NCBI GenBank assembly: GCA_947259685.1
Contig: CAMYNC010000101.1
Span: forward strand, 1-21,813
Direction of reading: 5' to 3'
Origin: an uncultured Desulfuromonadales bacterium
GTDB taxonomy: Bacteria > Desulfobacterota > Desulfuromonadia > Desulfuromonadales > Geopsychrobacteraceae
Length of the DNA stretch: 21,813 bases
Each line of letters starts with the position of its first letter. Within the stretch, counting starts at the first letter, position 1. Positions 20,568 to 21,813 of the stretch are shown here, piece after piece. A program made the translations under genes and the position numbers. The notes beneath the pieces are model-generated. The model saw only the letters and a program-made list of their open reading frames with translations. It was not told the origin of the DNA and did not search any database.

Positions 20568-21813
20568 TGGAAACTCTCTTCAACGCGTTCCTTGCCCCGC
20601 TGGGAGAAACCTATTTTCAAAAAGCCTTGATCGGTGGCAGCATCGTCGCCATCGTCTCGGCGGTGGTTGGCTGCCTGGTGGTGCTGCGGCGGATGGCTTT
20701 TTTGGGCGATGCCCTCTCCCATGCGATGATTGCCGGGGTCGCCGGCGGCTACCTGGTGATGAAGATGCTGTTCGGCTACGAGGCCCACGCTCCGGGGATG
20801 CTGCTCGGCTCACTGCTGTCGGCGATCATCACCGTGGCGCTGATCGGTTTCGTCTCGCGGGTTTCGCGGGTTAAAGAAGATACCGCCATCGGCATCATGT
20901 ACACCGGCGTCTTCGCCCTCGGCGTGGTGGTGGTCTCGATCTTTCGCCACTATATCCACATCGATCTGATGCATTTCATCATGGGTGATGTCCTCGGCGT
21001 GGCCGACGCCGACCTCTGGACCAGCGCCTTTGTCGCGGCAACGGTGCTGACCATCATTATCCTGTTCTTCCGCCACTTTCAGATCACCACCTTCGATCCG
21101 GTGATGGCCGCCTCGATCGGCCTGCCGGTGCTGCTGATCGACTATCTGCTGACCACCTGCGTTTCGCTGGTGGTGGTTTCCGCGGTCAGCATGGTCGGGG
21201 TGATCCTGGTGGTCGGGCTGCTGATCACTCCGGCAGCCACCGCCTACCTGCTCAGCGACCGCCTCGACCGGATGATGCTGCTCTCAGCCTTTTTCGGCTT
21301 TACCAGCGTGGTCGGCGGGCTCTACCTCTGCGTCTGGCTTGATTCCGCCGGCGGCGGCGCGATCATGCTGTTCTGCACCCTGCAGTTTCTGGTCGTGCTA
21401 ATCTTCGCCCCGCGCTATGGTATGTTGGCCCGCTGGCTGCGGCTGCGGCGGATGGTCCCGCAACCGGTCATCGAGGATGTCCTGACCACCATTCTGCGCC
21501 ACGGCCAGGCGACCCCGCTGACGGTGATCCGCAAGTATGTTGAGCACCGAAAGCGTTTGCTCAAAGCCCTGGGGCAGATGGTCAATGATGGTCTTTTGCA
21601 GCTGGTGGGAAGCAATTACGCTCTGACCGAAACTGGCGAAAAAGAGGCCCAACAGGTGTTGCGTGCCCACCGCCTCTGGGAAGCCTATCTCGAATCGATC
21701 GGCACGCCGCAGCAGGACTGGCATAGCACCGCCCATCATCTGGAGCATATTCGCGAAGATGGTACGGTGGAATATCTGAGCGAAGTGCTCGGCAAGCCGC
21801 AGCAGGATCCGCA
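20567..21813 (+). CDS. Metal ABC permease fused to a DtxR/MntR-like regulator domain (3' partial)
   Basis: 415 codons are visible with no stop before the right edge. Residues 1-285 are an ABC-3 family permease with about eight membrane helices: RRMAFLGDALSHAMIAG, EDTAIGIMYTGVFALGVV, VSMVGVILVVGLLITPAATAYLLSDR. After about 300 the chain continues into a winged-helix unit (IEDVLTTILRHGQATPLTV, LKALGQMVNDGLLQL, YALTETGEKEAQQVLRAHRLWEAYL). The DtxR dimerisation and metal-binding pattern follows: His368, Glu372, His386, His390, Glu393, His394 match His79, Glu83, His98, Cys102, Glu105 and His106 of DtxR, with Cys102 replaced by His. SEVLGKPQQDP also matches that family. The reading frame was checked through the junction. 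The permease moves divalent metal; the fused domain may sense it. Confidence 0.88.
   Translation, partial: METLFNAFLAPLGETYFQKALIGGSIVAIVSAVVGCLVVLRRMAFLGDALSHAMIAGVAGGYLVMKMLFGYEAHAPGMLLGSLLSAIITVALIGFVSRVSRVKEDTAIGIMYTGVFALGVVVVSIFRHYIHIDLMHFIMGDVLGVADADLWTSAFVAATVLTIIILFFRHFQITTFDPVMAASIGLPVLLIDYLLTTCVSLVVVSAVSMVGVILVVGLLITPAATAYLLSDRLDRMMLLSAFFGFTSVVGGLYLCVWLDSAGGGAIMLFCTLQFLVVLIFAPRYGMLARWLRLRRMVPQPVIEDVLTTILRHGQATPLTVIRKYVEHRKRLLKALGQMVNDGLLQLVGSNYALTETGEKEAQQVLRAHRLWEAYLESIGTPQQDWHSTAHHLEHIREDGTVEYLSEVLGKPQQDP

Overview
The window looks like chromosomal DNA of a Desulfuromonas/Geobacter-like bacterium (formerly Deltaproteobacteria). The evidence is GC-rich coding DNA, a chemoreceptor with a cysteine cluster, a two-domain diguanylate cyclase, a RelA/SpoT-TPR protein beside an ECF sigma factor, and a TroA-like metal importer. 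This is a judgement from protein style; no single marker settles the taxon.

Layout. (1) 1-3363: the start of a tesA-like GDSL esterase on the minus strand, divergent from a ybbA-ybbP ABC exporter pair; the two start codons share two bases. (2) 3370-5454: a minus-strand protein of unknown function, a GAF-GGDEF diguanylate cyclase, then what looks like the orphan C-terminal tail of an outer-membrane beta-barrel protein. (3) 5523-10574: an accessory block entirely on the minus strand. In transcription order it holds a patatin-like phospholipase, a small duplicated PGDYG-type protein, a protein with an N-terminal deoxyribosyltransferase/TIR-like fold and a DUF4071/TPR-like remainder, a small basic coiled-coil protein behind an array of four inverted half-sites, a 179-residue orphan and an 88-residue secreted Cys protein. 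Noncoding repeats lie within and beside it. (4) 11114-13353: RelA/SpoT-TPR protein, ECF sigma factor, then an ECF-type promoter driving a 25-codon leader coupled to a 63-residue Cys/Met-rich protein. (5) 13416-14376: a 74-bp palindromic element, a ydfG-like dehydrogenase and a decapitated ROK kinase remnant. (6) 14749-17181: a chemoreceptor whose HAMP linker carries a seven-Cys insertion, with a clear promoter and terminator. (7) 17421-17927: an NlpC/P60 lipoprotein. (8) 18144 to the right edge: a metal ABC importer (binding protein, unknown membrane-anchored protein, ATPase, permease). The permease runs on without a stop into a DtxR/MntR-like metalloregulator domain.

The two strongest leads are the patatin / PGDYG-like / deoxyribosyltransferase-like three-gene operon, which has the look of an uncharacterised conflict or defence cassette with a possible signal-maker and a membrane-damaging effector, and the permease-DtxR fusion, which would put a metal-sensing DNA-binding domain on the transporter itself. 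The ECF/Cys-Met-rich unit and the chemoreceptor Cys insertion are further candidates for metal or redox sensing.
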